NCBI GenBank assembly: GCA_015487645.1
Contig: WFPH01000150.1
Coordinates: 1 to 34,260, forward strand
DNA length: 34,260 nucleotides
Source: Thermosulfurimonas sp.
Lineage (GTDB): Bacteria; Desulfobacterota; Thermodesulfobacteria; Thermodesulfobacteriales; Thermodesulfobacteriaceae
Reading direction: 5' to 3'
Shown piece after piece: positions 24,142 to 32,496 of this stretch; the first letter of the stretch is position 1; each line of letters begins with the position of its first letter. The notes under the pieces were generated by a model. That model was not told the DNA's origin. It ran no database searches and saw only the letters and a program-made list of their open reading frames with translations. The position numbers and the translations under genes are program-made.

Positions 24142-25679
24142 AACCCGCGGTCGAGATCCTGGAGGTTTCATTACCCCGCCCTAGCCTTTCGGATCAGCGC
24201 TCGGATGAGAGGCGTCTGCGGGAGGCCCTTCAGGAAAGACTCGGAGAGGCCCCGGAGATTCCGCTTTCCGTGCTGAAAGATCTCCCCGAACGCCTCAGGG
24301 CTTCGGATTTCTCGGTTCGAGTCGTACTCGGAAGGAAGGAAAAAGGCCCGGAGGTCCTGGAGGTGAGATCTCCCGAGGACGGAAGACCGATCCTAGGGCT
24401 GGGTATTGATCTCGGAAGTACCGGGGTGGCTCTTTACCTGGTGGATTTTCTCTCCCGAAAAGTGGTGCGGAGGACCACCTTTCGCAACCCCCAGATCCCT
24501 TACGGAGAGGACATTCTTACCCGACTGCACTTCGCCAACCGCCCGGAGGGTTTGACCGAACTACAGGAGAAAACCCTCCGTGGCCTTAAGGAAGAGATCC
24601 GGAAGCTGGCCGGGGAAGATACCGAGCACCTTTACTACTACGCTTTTTGCGGGAACACCACCATGACCCATTTCTTCCTGGGGCTACCCACCCGCTGGCT
24701 TTACCGGGAACCCTACATTCCCGCGGCGAACTGGGTGGAAGTTCTCAAGCTCCGAGAGTTGGGCCTTCCGGGGCACTCCGAGGGGCTGATCTTCGTGTTC
24801 CCGTCCGGAGGGAGCTATTTCGGAGGGGATCTCATTTCCGGACTCCTCTCGGTGGGGCTTCACCGGAGCACACAGCTCAGCCTTTTCGTGGATGTGGGGA
24901 CCAACGCCGAGATCGTCCTGGGAAACAGGGAGTTTCTTCTGGCCTGTGCGGGGGCGGCCGGGCCGGCCCTGGAAGGTGGAGTGCTTTCCTGCGGTATACA
25001 GGCCCGAGAAGGTGCCATCGAAAGCGTGAGGATCCGGGACGGCCGAGTGGAAGTTCGAACCATAGGCGGAGTCAAGCCTCTGGGGATCTGCGGTTCCGGC
25101 ACTATTGAGCTTCTGGCCGAGCTCTTTCTCTCTGGTCTGGTCAATCCCCAAGGGATCTTTCAGCCCGAAAAGCTTCCCGAGCGCTTCCGGGAGATCAAGG
25201 GAGAGAAGGCCTTTATCTTGGCCTTTGAAGACGAGACCGCCCATGGCCGTCCCATTTACGTCACCCAGGGGGAGATCAAGAACCTCATCCGCTCGAAAGG
25301 GGCCATGTACACCATGCTCACCGTGATCTGTGAAAGCCTTGGTGTGAGATTCGAGGACCTGGAGAGGATCTATGTGGCCGGAAGTTTTGGTAGTCACATT
25401 GACCCCGAAGCGGCCATCACCATCGGGATGCTTCCGGATCTCCCCCGGGAAAAATTCCAGTCCGTGGGCAACGCCGCGGGGGATGGTACCGTGAAGTTCC
25501 TCCTTGAGGGCAGTTTCGAAGAGGTCCGGGAGATCGTCTCCCGGCTAACATACCTTGAGATGAACGTGGAAAACCGCTTCATGCAGCTTCTCACCGGGGC
25601 CCTCTTTCTGCCTCACACCAATCTGGAATTGTTTCCGAGCGTAAAAGAAAAAATTAAGGATACGGTATGCCTAAAGTAG
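24138..25679 (+). CDS. acsV: RACE/AcsV-type reductive activator of corrinoid protein, lacking the N-terminal [2Fe-2S] domain
   Basis: A 513-residue ASKHA-fold ATPase of the RACE family, which drives ATP-dependent reduction of inactive Co(II) corrinoid proteins such as CFeSP. Motifs: GLGIDLGSTGVALYLVD (phosphate 1, about 87-103), FCGNTTMTHFFLGL, SLFVDVGTNAEIVLGN (about 248-263), CAGAAGPALEGG, IYVAGSFGSHI and SVGNAAGDGTV. In acetogen AcsV and related activators a plant-type ferredoxin domain (CxxxxCxxC) precedes this part. Here the protein begins with MKPAVEILEVSLPRPS, which looks like the linker after that domain, and no such Cys motif exists. ATG 24138 overlaps the archease stop and is preferred over an upstream in-frame start at 24111. 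It presumably activates the AcsC/AcsD CFeSP encoded 15 kb upstream (inference), needing a separate electron donor. Confidence 0.85.
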   Translation: MKPAVEILEVSLPRPSLSDQRSDERRLREALQERLGEAPEIPLSVLKDLPERLRASDFSVRVVLGRKEKGPEVLEVRSPEDGRPILGLGIDLGSTGVALYLVDFLSRKVVRRTTFRNPQIPYGEDILTRLHFANRPEGLTELQEKTLRGLKEEIRKLAGEDTEHLYYYAFCGNTTMTHFFLGLPTRWLYREPYIPAANWVEVLKLRELGLPGHSEGLIFVFPSGGSYFGGDLISGLLSVGLHRSTQLSLFVDVGTNAEIVLGNREFLLACAGAAGPALEGGVLSCGIQAREGAIESVRIRDGRVEVRTIGGVKPLGICGSGTIELLAELFLSGLVNPQGIFQPEKLPERFREIKGEKAFILAFEDETAHGRPIYVTQGEIKNLIRSKGAMYTMLTVICESLGVRFEDLERIYVAGSFGSHIDPEAAITIGMLPDLPREKFQSVGNAAGDGTVKFLLEGSFEEVREIVSRLTYLEMNVENRFMQLLTGALFLPHTNLELFPSVKEKIKDTVCLK

Positions 25680-26986
25680 CCCTGGTAGGTCGACCGAACG
25701 TCGGCAAATCTACCCTTTTCAACACCCTTATAGGGGAACGCAAGGCCGTGGTGGAACGGAGCCCTGGAGTCACCCGGGATCGGGTTTACGGGGAAGCCGA
25801 GATCGAGGGACGCCGGATTACTTTCATCGATACCGGGGGCCTTGAGCCGGAAAGCGAAGATCTTCTTCAGAAAGAAACCTTGCGTCAGGCCGAAGCGGCC
25901 CTTTCCGAGGCGGATCTCATCCTCTTCGTGGTGGATGCTAAATCCGGTCTTACACCTCTCGATGAAGAGGTGGCTGAGCTCATTCGGACCACGGGCAAAC
26001 CGGTTATTCTGGTGGTGAATAAGGTGGACAGCCGGAAAGACCTTTTGAATCTCTCCGAATTCTACGCCCTGGGACTCGAACCTCTAGTCCCTATCTCGGC
26101 CAAACACCGCCAGGGGCTTGAAGAGCTTCGAAAGCTCCTGCTCGAACTTCTACCCGAAACCCCTGAAGAAGAGACTCCTTTCGAGGGACTGCCTCCCATA
26201 AAGGTGGCCATCCTTGGGCGCCCGAATGTGGGCAAGAGTTCTCTTCTCAATCGCCTGGTGGGTTATGAGCGGATGATCGTTTCCGACATCCCCGGCACCA
26301 CCCGGGACAGTATCGACACCCTGCTCGAGCTCCCGGATGGAAGACGCTATCTCCTGATAGACACAGCGGGCATCCGGCGTCGCCCAAGGATTAAGGCCCG
26401 GGTGGAAAAGTTCAGCGTGGACAAGGCCTTCGAAGCCCTGGATCGGGCCGAAGTGGCCCTTCTGGTGCTTACGGCCGAAGAGGGCATTACCGATCAGGAT
26501 CAGAAGATCCTCTCCCAGATAGAAAAACGTCACAAGGCCTGCATCATTCTGGTCAACAAATGGGATCTTCTTGACGGAAAACGGGAAGAGGGAAACATCC
26601 TGCTGGAAAGAATCAAGCACGGAGCCCGGTTCGTGCCTTGGGCCCCCATCCTTACCATCTCGGCCAAAACCGGCCGAAGAGTCCGGGAGATCCTCCCTCT
26701 CATCGAGGAGGTCTACGCGGAGTATTCCCGGCGGGTGCCTACCTCTCAGGTGAACCGGGTGCTGGAGGAAATCAGGAAGGAAAGGACCCTTTACACCCCC
26801 TCGGGAAAGAGATTAAAATTTTATTACGCCACGCAGGCCGAAATCAGGCCACCTACGGTGGTGGTCTTTACGAATTATCCAGAAGAGATTCCCAAAAGCG
26901 TGGAGCGTTTTATAAAGAACCGGTTGCGCACCTATCTGGGTTTTGAAAAATCCCCTCTCAAGGTCGTTTTCAGACCCCGCCGTTAG
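25667..26986 (+). CDS. der: ribosome-assembly GTPase Der (EngA)
   Basis: A 439-residue protein with tandem G domains, unique to Der. G1 motifs are GRPNVGKSTLFN near residue 7 and GRPNVGKSSLLN near 184; G3 motifs are DTGG and DTAGIRR; G4 motifs are NKVD and NKWD. A C-terminal KH-like domain follows (LKFYYATQAEIRPPTVVVF). Der acts in 50S subunit maturation. The start at ATG 25667 overlaps the end of the activator gene by 13 bp. It is directly followed by another GTPase, HflX. Confidence 0.97.
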   Translation: MPKVALVGRPNVGKSTLFNTLIGERKAVVERSPGVTRDRVYGEAEIEGRRITFIDTGGLEPESEDLLQKETLRQAEAALSEADLILFVVDAKSGLTPLDEEVAELIRTTGKPVILVVNKVDSRKDLLNLSEFYALGLEPLVPISAKHRQGLEELRKLLLELLPETPEEETPFEGLPPIKVAILGRPNVGKSSLLNRLVGYERMIVSDIPGTTRDSIDTLLELPDGRRYLLIDTAGIRRRPRIKARVEKFSVDKAFEALDRAEVALLVLTAEEGITDQDQKILSQIEKRHKACIILVNKWDLLDGKREEGNILLERIKHGARFVPWAPILTISAKTGRRVREILPLIEEVYAEYSRRVPTSQVNRVLEEIRKERTLYTPSGKRLKFYYATQAEIRPPTVVVFTNYPEEIPKSVERFIKNRLRTYLGFEKSPLKVVFRPRR

Positions 26987-26992
26987 GGCTGC

Positions 26993-28630
26993 ATGTCGCG
27001 CACTATTTACGGTCAGACCACCGGCCTTAGCCCCAGCGAAACCAGGGCTCTGGAACGCCTTTACCGGCGAAGGGTCCCTCCGGACTACCTCATCACCCAT
27101 GAACTATGTCGGGAGCTGGCCCAGCTTTCCCACACTTTGAATCGCCAGATCGGTGTCTTGATCAACCGCCGGGGCGAGATCGAATACGTCATCCTGGGGA
27201 GTTACCATCAGATCGTGATTCCAGAGATCGCCAGAGCCCGTAAGGGCCCGGGCCGTCTACTGGGGCTCCGGTGTGTCCATACCCATCTTTCACACGAAGG
27301 CCTGGATCAGGACGATCTCCTGGACCTGGCCTTCCTCCGGCTCGACACCATGACGGCCCTTGAAGTGCGAGAAGAGGGGCTTCCCGGGCGCCTCCACACG
27401 GCCTATCTCCTGCCCCGTCGGGAGGAAAACGGTTATTACGGCTACTTAGAGCCCCGCTATCCCTGGGAACTCGAGGGAGATTTCCGGGATCTGGTGGAAT
27501 CCCTGGAAGAAGAGCTTGAGAGGGTGCGCCCCCTGAAGGAGGTCAGCGATCGGGAGGATCGGGCCCTGCTGGTGGCCGTGCACCCCGGACCGAGATTCCT
27601 CATGGAAGAACGCATGTCGGAACTGCGGGAGCTCGCCCGCACCGCCGGAGTAGCCGTGGTGGGCGAGGTCCTACAGAGACGGGCTGCTCCGGATCCCCGT
27701 TACGTGGTGGGCAAAGGCAAACTCTCGGAGATCATCATCCAGGCCATGCAGACCTCAGCCAACCTCCTGATCTTTGATGGGGAACTCAGCCCCTCCCAGG
27801 TGAGGGCCCTTACCGAGATCACGGATCTCCGGGTCATCGATCGCACCCAGCTCATCCTGGACATTTTCGCCCAGCGGGCGAGAAGCCGGGAGGGCAAGAT
27901 CCAGGTGGAGATGGCCCAGCTGCGCTACATGTTACCCCGCCTGAGGGCCAAGGACGACGCCTTCTCGCGGCTTACTGGAGGTATCGGAGGCCGCGGACCG
28001 GGAGAGACCAAACTCGAGGTGGATCGCCGGCGGATCCGGGAGCGTATTGCCCGCCTGGAAAGAGAACTCCGGGAGATCTCCAAACAGCGCAGTCTGCGAC
28101 GCAAACGCCGCAAGCGCAGAGGGCTTCCGGTGGTAGCTCTTATAGGCTATACCAACGCCGGCAAGACCACCCTCCTGAATACCCTCTCCCGCGAGGACTT
28201 CCTGGCCGAGGACAAGCTCTTTGCCACTCTGGATCCCGCCACCCGCAGAGTCAGGCTTCCCAACGGAAAAGTGGCCCTCTTCACCGACACCGTGGGGTTC
28301 ATTCGTGATCTCCCCAGGGATCTTAGGAAGGCCTTTCAGGCCACGCTGGAGGAACTCTACGAGGCCGATCTCCTTTTGCACCTGGTGGATGTAAGCCACC
28401 CCCATTTCGAAGAACATATTGAGGCCGTGGAAGAAATCCTTGACGAGATGGATCTTTCTCGTATTGATCGCCTTCTGGTTTTCAACAAGATCGACCGGGC
28501 TTCTCCCGAAGAAGTCAGAGCCTACCAAAATCGTTACCAAGCGGAAGCAATTTCGGCCATAAATCCTGAAACCCTCCCTCCTCTACTCTCTCGGATTGCG
28601 GCTTTCCTTGACAGAAAAGCGGCGGCGTGA
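26993..28630 (+). CDS. hflX: GTPase HflX with N-terminal JAB-like extension
   Basis: A 545-residue ribosome-associated GTPase, which in other bacteria splits stalled or hibernating ribosomes. The core begins near residue 185 with the HflX domain (EDRALLVAVHPG, VVGEVLQRRAAPDPRYVVGKGKL, RVIDRTQLILDIFAQRA, GGIGGRGPGETKLEVDRRRI) and continues into the G domain (GYTNAGKTTLLN near 384, DTVGFIRDLP, NKID). Residues 1-160 are an extra N-terminal domain. Part of it, QIGVLINRRGEIEYVILGS then HTHLSHEGLDQDDL at 96-109, resembles the RadC/JAB metalloprotease-like fold with its HxH...D motif. Such extended HflX forms are seen in other anaerobic lineages (family knowledge, not checked here). The start is ATG 26993, 6 bp after der. 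Confidence 0.93.
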   Translation: MSRTIYGQTTGLSPSETRALERLYRRRVPPDYLITHELCRELAQLSHTLNRQIGVLINRRGEIEYVILGSYHQIVIPEIARARKGPGRLLGLRCVHTHLSHEGLDQDDLLDLAFLRLDTMTALEVREEGLPGRLHTAYLLPRREENGYYGYLEPRYPWELEGDFRDLVESLEEELERVRPLKEVSDREDRALLVAVHPGPRFLMEERMSELRELARTAGVAVVGEVLQRRAAPDPRYVVGKGKLSEIIIQAMQTSANLLIFDGELSPSQVRALTEITDLRVIDRTQLILDIFAQRARSREGKIQVEMAQLRYMLPRLRAKDDAFSRLTGGIGGRGPGETKLEVDRRRIRERIARLERELREISKQRSLRRKRRKRRGLPVVALIGYTNAGKTTLLNTLSREDFLAEDKLFATLDPATRRVRLPNGKVALFTDTVGFIRDLPRDLRKAFQATLEELYEADLLLHLVDVSHPHFEEHIEAVEEILDEMDLSRIDRLLVFNKIDRASPEEVRAYQNRYQAEAISAINPETLPPLLSRIAAFLDRKAAA

Positions 28631-28672
28631 TACCCAGAAAACGGCCAAATTCTATTCTGAAGGAGGGAGGAG

Positions 28673-29632
28673 ATGAGCAAGATCTACGTGGCCGGTCATA
28701 AGAGTCCAGATACGGATTCCATCTGTTCGGCTATAGGCTACGCCTATCTGCGTAACCAGCTGGTGAAGGCCGGGCATCCTTACGCCGCCACCCATAAAGA
28801 AGAGGCGGTGGCAGTTCGTCAGGGAGATTTGAACCCTGAGACCGAGTTTGTCCTCAAGCATTTCGGTATCGAGACCCCTGAACTCATGACCGACGGGGCC
28901 GGTAAAAAAGTCGTGTTGGTGGACCACAGTGAGCGTGGTCAGACCCTAGACAACATCGATCAGGCCGAGATCATTGCCATCATCGATCACCACAAGATCG
29001 GTGATGTAACCACGCCTAACCCCATCGTCTTCATCAACATGCCTACCGGATGCACGGCCTCCATCGTGAAGGCCCTTTTCGACTTCTTCAAGGTGGAGAT
29101 CCCCAAGGAGATCGCGGGCATTCTTCTGGCGGCCATCCTGAGTGACACCGTGGCCTTCAAGTCCGTAACCACCACCGACTTTGACAAGAAGGCCGCCGAG
29201 GATCTGGCCAAGATCGCCGGCATCGACGACATGATGGCCTTCGCCATGGAGATGTTCAAGGCCAAGAGCGATGTCTCCGGCAAGAGCCCGCGGGATCTCC
29301 TCTATCGCGACTTCAAGGACTACACCATGGCCGGCAACAAGGTCGGAGCCGGACAGATCGAGGTGGTGAGCCTCGATCTGCTAGCCGAGGTTAAAGACGC
29401 CATCTACGATGAGATGCAAAAGGTTAAATCCGAGGGCGGCTACCACACTATCGTTCTCATGCTGACCGACATCATGAAGGAGGGCACGGAGCTCCTGGTG
29501 GTTACTGACGATCCCTCGGTCATCGAAAAGGCCTTTGGAAAGAAACTCGAGGGCAAGAGCGTGTGGCTCGACGGTGTTATGAGCCGTAAAAAGCAGGTGG
29601 TGCCGCCGCTGGAGAAGGCTTTCGGCGCCTAA
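28673..29632 (+). CDS. ppaC: manganese-dependent inorganic pyrophosphatase (family II)
   Basis: A 319-residue DHH-family pyrophosphatase. Metal-binding motifs: GHKSPDTDSI (8-17), LVDHSE, IIDHHKIGD (the DHH signature) and LSDTVAFKSVTTT; the C-terminal DHHA2 domain carries DGVMSRKKQVVPPLEKAF with substrate-binding Ser-Arg-Lys-Lys. There are no regulatory CBS domains. It hydrolyses pyrophosphate, pulling biosynthetic reactions such as those in nucleotide and NAD synthesis. Some sulfate reducers use it to remove the PPi made by ATP sulfurylase; whether that applies here is unknown. The start is ATG 28673 behind AGGAGGGAGGAG. A strong terminator follows. Confidence 0.96.
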   Translation: MSKIYVAGHKSPDTDSICSAIGYAYLRNQLVKAGHPYAATHKEEAVAVRQGDLNPETEFVLKHFGIETPELMTDGAGKKVVLVDHSERGQTLDNIDQAEIIAIIDHHKIGDVTTPNPIVFINMPTGCTASIVKALFDFFKVEIPKEIAGILLAAILSDTVAFKSVTTTDFDKKAAEDLAKIAGIDDMMAFAMEMFKAKSDVSGKSPRDLLYRDFKDYTMAGNKVGAGQIEVVSLDLLAEVKDAIYDEMQKVKSEGGYHTIVLMLTDIMKEGTELLVVTDDPSVIEKAFGKKLEGKSVWLDGVMSRKKQVVPPLEKAFGA

Positions 29633-29656
29633 AAAGCCCTTTTGCTAGATAAGGTC

Positions 29657-29687
29657 AAAGGGGCGGGGGTACCCCCCGCCCCTTTTT
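29657..29687. terminator. bidirectional terminator between ppaC and thi4
   Basis: A GC-rich hairpin, GGGGCGGGGG (29660-29669) with CCCCCGCCCC (29673-29682) around a 3-nt loop, is flanked by AAA and TTTTT. It can end transcription from both the ppaC side and the convergent thi4 side. Its right flank touches the thi4 stop codon (29686-29688). Confidence 0.9.
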
Positions 29688-30471
29688 ATTCTCCCTCTCG
29701 CAACCTCTTAGCGATCTCCCGGGCTACCTTTTCTCCGGAAAGGAGCATTCCTCCGAAGATAGGCCCCATGCGGAAGGATCCGAAGGTGGCGTTGGCGGCC
29801 ATACCAGCCACGAAGACTCCGGGGTAGACTTCTCGGGTGTTTTCAAGAGTGGTGGTCTCCGCCACCTCAGCCCAGAGAGACCGTTCTCCCTCGATCTGCC
29901 CGCTGGGGGTCATGAGCTTCACGCCCATCTTTTTCTGCATCACGTGAAGCACGGAAAGCTCATGGCCGGTGGATTCGATCACATACTTGGCTCTTACCGC
30001 CAGGGGATCCACGTGGAGTCCGCCCATCTCCACCGCGGTCCAGTTGATGACCAGGCCCACCACCCGATTTTCTCTGACCATCACGTCTTCCACGCTGATA
30101 AGGTTAAAGATGTAAGCTCCGGCCCTGCGAGCCGCATACCCTAGGGCGCAGACTGCTTCCACGGAGTCTGCAGTGTAGTAATTTTCCTGCCAGGGTTTGA
30201 CCGCAACACCGATCTCCTGAAGAAGCCGGGCCCCCTCTTCCTGAACCACCACTTCGTTGAACATCATGCCTCCGCCCCACATTCCACCACCTATGGAGAG
30301 TTTCCTCTCGAAGACCGCTACCTTGAAGCCCTCCTTGGCCAGCTTGTAGGCCGCCATCAGGCCCGACGGGCCGGCCCCCACAATGGCCACGTCAAGGTTC
30401 AGGGCTTCCTTGAGTTTTTCGGTGAACTTTTCCACAATGGCCTGCGTGATCTTCACCTCATCAAGCGCCAT
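29686..30471 (-). CDS. thi4: Thi4-type thiazole synthase, sulfide-dependent form
   Basis: A 261-residue FAD/NAD-binding Thi4 protein making the thiazole precursor of thiamine. Motifs: DVAIVGAGPSGLMAAYKLA, FERKLSIGGGMWGGGMMFN, VESTGHE-type IESTGHELSV and the C-terminal GVFVAGMAANATFGSFRMGPIFGGMLLSG. Yeast Thi4 sacrifices a conserved Cys as sulfur donor. This protein has only one Cys (residue 108, in EAVCALGY), away from that site. It therefore matches the archaeal and anaerobe type that uses free sulfide catalytically. It is probably co-transcribed with nadC, 82 bp upstream, with its own GGAGG ribosome site. No TPP riboswitch features were found upstream. The archaeal homologue of this family was once annotated ribulose-1,5-bisphosphate synthetase. 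Confidence 0.92.
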   Translation of the reverse strand: MALDEVKITQAIVEKFTEKLKEALNLDVAIVGAGPSGLMAAYKLAKEGFKVAVFERKLSIGGGMWGGGMMFNEVVVQEEGARLLQEIGVAVKPWQENYYTADSVEAVCALGYAARRAGAYIFNLISVEDVMVRENRVVGLVINWTAVEMGGLHVDPLAVRAKYVIESTGHELSVLHVMQKKMGVKLMTPSGQIEGERSLWAEVAETTTLENTREVYPGVFVAGMAANATFGSFRMGPIFGGMLLSGEKVAREIAKRLREGE

Positions 30472-30553
30472 AGGAGCCTCCTTCTGGGATTATTTCCGGC
30501 AAACTATAAACGGGCTTTCAATAAGGGACAATAGGAAGTGAAAATTTTCAATT

Positions 30554-31411
30554 TCAATCAAAAATATCTACCAGTTTCAGATGAATATCCACGGCCCGGG
30601 CCGAATGGGTGAGTCGGCCTACAGAAACGATATCCACCCCGGTTTCCGCGATGGACCTCACGTTCTCGAGCGTGACTCCTCCCGAAGCTTCAAGGATAAC
30701 CTCCGGCCTGAGAGCGCGGGCTAGTTTCACCGCCTCCCGGAGTTCCTCCGGGCTCAGATTGTCGAGCAAAATCACCTCGGCCCCTGAGGAAAGGGCCTCC
30801 CGAAGCTCCTCCATGTTTCGGACCTCGATTTCTATCCGGAAAACGTGGGGGCCGGCCGCCCTCGCCCTCTCTACCGCTTCTCTTACCCCTCCACAGGCCA
30901 CAATGTGATTGTCCTTTATGAGGATACCTTCCGAGAGACCGAAACGGTGATTGCCCCCCCCTCCCACCTTCACGGCATACTTTTCAAGATACCGGAGACC
31001 AGGGATAGTCTTTCGGGTTTCCACGATTCTCACCGGCAATCCCTCCACCGCTTTCACAAACTGCCGCGTAAGAGTAGCGATCCCGGAGAGGTGCTGTAGG
31101 AAATTGAGGGCCACCCGTTCCCCTTTCAGGATGGATCTCACCTTCCCGGAGACTTCAAACAGTACGGTGCCGCTGGCCACCTCTTCACCTTCCCCTATCC
31201 GCCTTTTCACCCGGAGCTCAGGATCTACTACGCGAAAAACCTCCTCCGCGATCGGCAGGCCGCAGACCACAAGCTGCTCTTTGGCCCGGGCTACCGCCCG
31301 CCCGCAGAGCCCCTCCGGCACCACGGATTCGGTAGTTACATCTCCGAAAAAGAGATCCTCCTCAAGGGCTCTTTTTACGATCTTCCGCAGCAAAAAAGAC
31401 TCAAGAGACAT
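30554..31411 (-). CDS. nadC: nicotinate-nucleotide pyrophosphorylase (quinolinate phosphoribosyltransferase)
   Basis: A 285-residue NadC converting quinolinate and PRPP to nicotinate mononucleotide, CO2 and PPi. Motifs: ALEEDLFFGDVTTESV, VALNFLQHLSGIAT, VETRKTIPGLRYLEKYAVKVGGGGNHR (substrate site), ILIKDNHI, IEIEVRN, LLDNLSPEE, LEASGGVTLEN and DIVSVGRLTHSA. NadB is encoded in the same window on the other strand, so NAD synthesis genes are split. The start ATG at 31411 has no ribosome site; a promoter places the transcript start on the ATG. The gene is divergent from the AAA+ activator and precedes thi4. Confidence 0.96.
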   Translation of the reverse strand: MSLESFLLRKIVKRALEEDLFFGDVTTESVVPEGLCGRAVARAKEQLVVCGLPIAEEVFRVVDPELRVKRRIGEGEEVASGTVLFEVSGKVRSILKGERVALNFLQHLSGIATLTRQFVKAVEGLPVRIVETRKTIPGLRYLEKYAVKVGGGGNHRFGLSEGILIKDNHIVACGGVREAVERARAAGPHVFRIEIEVRNMEELREALSSGAEVILLDNLSPEELREAVKLARALRPEVILEASGGVTLENVRSIAETGVDIVSVGRLTHSARAVDIHLKLVDIFD

Positions 31412-31418
31412 ATTGAGA

Positions 31419-31448
31419 ATTCTAGTCTTTCCCTGCGGCGAGGGTCAA
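31419..31448 (-). promoter_or_regulatory. nadC promoter, apparently leaderless
   Basis: Reading the minus strand, TTGACC (31448-31443), an 18-nt spacer and TAGAAT (31424-31419) match sigma-70 boxes at 5/6 each. Exactly 7 nt separate the -10 from the A of the nadC ATG (31411). Transcription would begin at or one base before the start codon, giving an mRNA without a leader, consistent with the absence of a Shine-Dalgarno sequence. Confidence 0.65.
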
Positions 31449-31470
31449 GCGATAAGGTCTGTTCAAAAAT

Positions 31471-31500
31471 TTGACACCATCCCTTTTCCCATGCTATGAG
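31471..31500 (+). promoter_or_regulatory. promoter of the AAA+ activator gene, overlapping its first ATG
   Basis: TTGACA (31471-31476, perfect -35) is followed after 18 nt by TATGAG (31495-31500, 4/6). The -10 covers the first in-frame ATG (31496-31498). The expected start point is near 31507, directly before the second ATG at 31508. This argues for a leaderless transcript with translation starting at 31508. It is divergent from and close to the nadC promoter, with 22 bp between the two -35 boxes. Confidence 0.6.
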
Positions 31501-32461
31501 AAGAAATATGCAGGAAATCATAGGAAAAAGCCCGGCCATTCAGAGGGTCTTTCAACTCATCGAAAAAGTGGCCCCCACGGAGAGCACGGTCCTCATCCTG
31601 GGGGAATCCGGGACCGGAAAAGAACTGGTAGCCCGAGCTATCCATGCCAAAAGCCGACGCCGAGAGGGGCCCTTTATCCCGGTCAACTGTGGGGCCATCC
31701 CGGAGGAGCTCCTTGAAAGCGAGCTTTTCGGATACGAGCGAGGGGCCTTTACCGGGGCCAACCGGAGCAAGCCCGGCCGTTTCGAACTGGCCCACGGAGG
31801 GACCATTTTTCTGGACGAAATTGCCGAAATGAGCCCCAAGCTCCAGGTGAAGCTCCTGCGAATCCTTCAGGAAAGAACGGTGGAAAGACTGGGGAGCGAG
31901 CGCGCCATTCCGGTGGACATCCGGATCATCGCGGCTACCAACCGCGACCTCGAGCAAGAGGTAGCCGAAGGTCGTTTCCGGGAGGATCTCTATTTCAGGT
32001 TGAATGTCATTCCCATAAAATTGCCCCCTCTTCGGGAAAGGAAGGAGGATATCCCTCTGCTAGTGGAATACTTCCTGGCCCGGTTTTGCGAAAGAGAAGA
32101 GGTTCCCCTTAAACGGTTTTCGGAAAAGGCCCTGAAAAGACTCGTGGATTACCATTGGCCGGGCAACGTGCGCGAGCTGGAGAACCTAATAGAAAGACTG
32201 GTTATCCTCACCGAAGGAGACCTTATCGAGGAGGATGATCTTCCCGACCACATCAGGGCCTCGCATCCCTCGACTAATCCTATCCTCAAGGAATTTCCGG
32301 CCGAGGGGTTCAGTCTCCCTCAGGCCTTGAGAGAATTCGAAAAAAGCCTCATCCTTCGGGCCCTTGAAGCCTCCGGTGGCGTGAAGAGCCGAGCGGCCAA
32401 GCTCCTCGGCATAAAGCGCACCACCCTTATCGAAAAAATGAAACGCCTGGGATTGGAATAG
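31496..32461 (+). CDS. sigma-54-dependent transcriptional activator without receiver domain
   Basis: A 321-residue (or 317, from ATG 31508) NtrC-type AAA+ protein. Walker A GESGTGKE is at 36-43, the sigma-54 contact loop GAFTGA at 83-88, Walker B FLDEI at 105-109, and arginine-finger region FREDLYFRLNVIPI and sensor region HWPGNVRELENL follow. A C-terminal Fis-type helix-turn-helix (about 275-321, SRAAKLLGIKRTTLIEKMKRLGLE) binds DNA. No receiver, PAS or GAF domain precedes the AAA+ part, so it is either constitutively active or controlled in trans, as PspF is. The longer start places the first codons inside the promoter -10; the shorter start begins right at the conserved IIGKSPAIQRVF block. 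Its target is unknown; it is followed by a TPR gene 35 bp downstream. Confidence 0.93.
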   Translation: MRRNMQEIIGKSPAIQRVFQLIEKVAPTESTVLILGESGTGKELVARAIHAKSRRREGPFIPVNCGAIPEELLESELFGYERGAFTGANRSKPGRFELAHGGTIFLDEIAEMSPKLQVKLLRILQERTVERLGSERAIPVDIRIIAATNRDLEQEVAEGRFREDLYFRLNVIPIKLPPLRERKEDIPLLVEYFLARFCEREEVPLKRFSEKALKRLVDYHWPGNVRELENLIERLVILTEGDLIEEDDLPDHIRASHPSTNPILKEFPAEGFSLPQALREFEKSLILRALEASGGVKSRAAKLLGIKRTTLIEKMKRLGLE

Positions 32462-32496
32462 GTTAGGCCCGGTTTTTGCATAACTCCTCACTGAAA

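Noticed and set aside
30472..30553. TPP riboswitch before thi4
   Set aside because: The 82-bp gap has no CUGAGA-type THI motif and is short; only a GGAGG ribosome site is visible.
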